Origin: an uncultured Taibaiella sp.
Lineage (GTDB): Bacteria > Bacteroidota > Bacteroidia > Chitinophagales > Chitinophagaceae
Length of the DNA: 5,484 bases
Assembly: GCA_946886975.1 (NCBI GenBank)
Contig: CAMPJV010000197.1
Span: forward strand, 1 to 5,484
Reading direction: 5' to 3'
Shown: piece by piece, positions 5,114-5,484 of the stretch
How positions within the stretch are numbered: the first letter of the stretch is position 1
Layout of the letters: each line of letters opens with the position of its first letter
Position numbers and translations under genes: made by a program
The notes under the pieces: model-generated
Databases searched by the model: none
What the model was told of the DNA's origin: nothing
Seen by the model: only the letters and a program-made list of their open reading frames with translations

Positions 5114-5484
5114 TTACATTTTCCAATCGTCTACGTTACCCTCGGCAGCTTCTGTAATGGGGGCAGAGGCGACTTCTTCGTTCTCCTGGTCGTGATTGTA
5201 GGCATCGAAGTCGAAATCCGGCATCAGGTCAGTCTTTACGTAGTTCACCGTTTCGGTAAGAGCATTCAGGAATTTATTAAAATCTTCTTTGTAAAGGAAC
5301 ATTTTATGTCTGTCGTACCCATTATCGTCAAAACGCTTCTTGCTTTCTGTGATAGTGATAAAATAGTCATTCCCACGAGTAGCACGTACATCAAAGAAAT
5401 ATGTCCTTCTCTTCCCGGCCTTTATGCGTTTGCTAAACAGGCTCTCGTTGTTACGATTATCGCCATAGTTTTTGTTTTCGTACG
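5114..5484 (-). CDS. PUR-family (DUF3276) DNA/RNA-binding protein, 5' end outside window
   Basis: The reading frame runs open from the right edge to TAA at 5116-5114, giving 122 visible residues without the true start. The ATG at 5302 is internal (Met61 of the fragment), because the upstream codons continue the family sequence. Visible parts are a polar Asn/Tyr-rich stretch (1-14), then the PUR repeat with SKRIKAGKRRTYFFDV (17-32) and NDYFITITESKKRF (38-51). The segment HKMFLYKEDFNKFLNAL (59-75) and helix to about 87 follow, and finally an acidic, probably disordered tail (88-122) ending VDDWKM. PUR-domain proteins bind single- and double-stranded DNA and RNA; the Borrelia homologue BpuR acts as a gene regulator. 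In Bacteroidota the role is largely uncharacterised. It is cytosolic. The basic and aromatic strand positions typical of the nucleic-acid face are present. A dedicated terminator follows. Family assignment is firm; the regulatory role is inferred. Confidence 0.92.
   Translation of the reverse strand, partial: YENKNYGDNRNNESLFSKRIKAGKRRTYFFDVRATRGNDYFITITESKKRFDDNGYDRHKMFLYKEDFNKFLNALTETVNYVKTDLMPDFDFDAYNHDQENEEVASAPITEAAEGNVDDWKM

Noticed and set aside
5114..5302. A complete 62-residue gene starting at the ATG at 5302
   Set aside because: The frame stays open to the window edge and the upstream codons encode the PUR repeat, so this ATG is internal to a longer gene.

Overview
The window looks like chromosomal core sequence from a member of the Bacteroidota, perhaps Sphingobacteriales or Chitinophagales. 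The evidence is a DUF3098 membrane protein directly behind ftsX, a PUR-family (DUF3276) protein, a Bacteroidota-type degenerate ureohydrolase with a C-terminal extension, start codons without convincing Shine-Dalgarno sequences, and several AT-rich TAnnTTTG-like -7 elements. No mobile element, CRISPR array, integrase or phage gene is visible.

Layout. Positions 1-54 hold the 3' part of a tRNA-Pro(GGG), followed by an intrinsic terminator. A plus-strand DUF2461 gene (156-815) then converges on a small unrecognised minus-strand gene of 81 codons (812-1057); the two stop codons overlap. An AT-rich gap (1058-1293) with a perfect 14-bp palindrome and repeated ATTAAAC heptamers separates these from two minus-strand genes. 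These are, in transcription order, a catalytically suspect arginase/formimidoylglutamase-like protein (3691-2558) and the ribosome-associated GTPase HflX (2481-1294), with a strong terminator hairpin between them. A divergent AT-rich promoter region (3692-3828) leads on the plus strand to ftsX (3829-4686) and the DUF3098 gene (4714-5013), an apparent two-gene unit. Two terminator hairpins separate that unit from the convergent minus-strand PUR-domain gene, whose 5' end lies beyond the right edge.

How the genes relate. FtsX and the DUF3098 protein are both small envelope proteins and are probably cotranscribed, acting at the divisome or cell envelope. HflX acts on stalled or hibernating ribosomes, and the PUR protein binds nucleic acid. 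The ureohydrolase-like gene and hflX share a strand but are separated by a terminator, so they are probably only partly coupled. I see no multi-gene defence or metabolic system. The most interesting points are the ureohydrolase fold that appears to have lost three of its six metal ligands, the orphan 81-residue protein with a palindrome in its leader, and a hairpin abutting the ftsX start codon.
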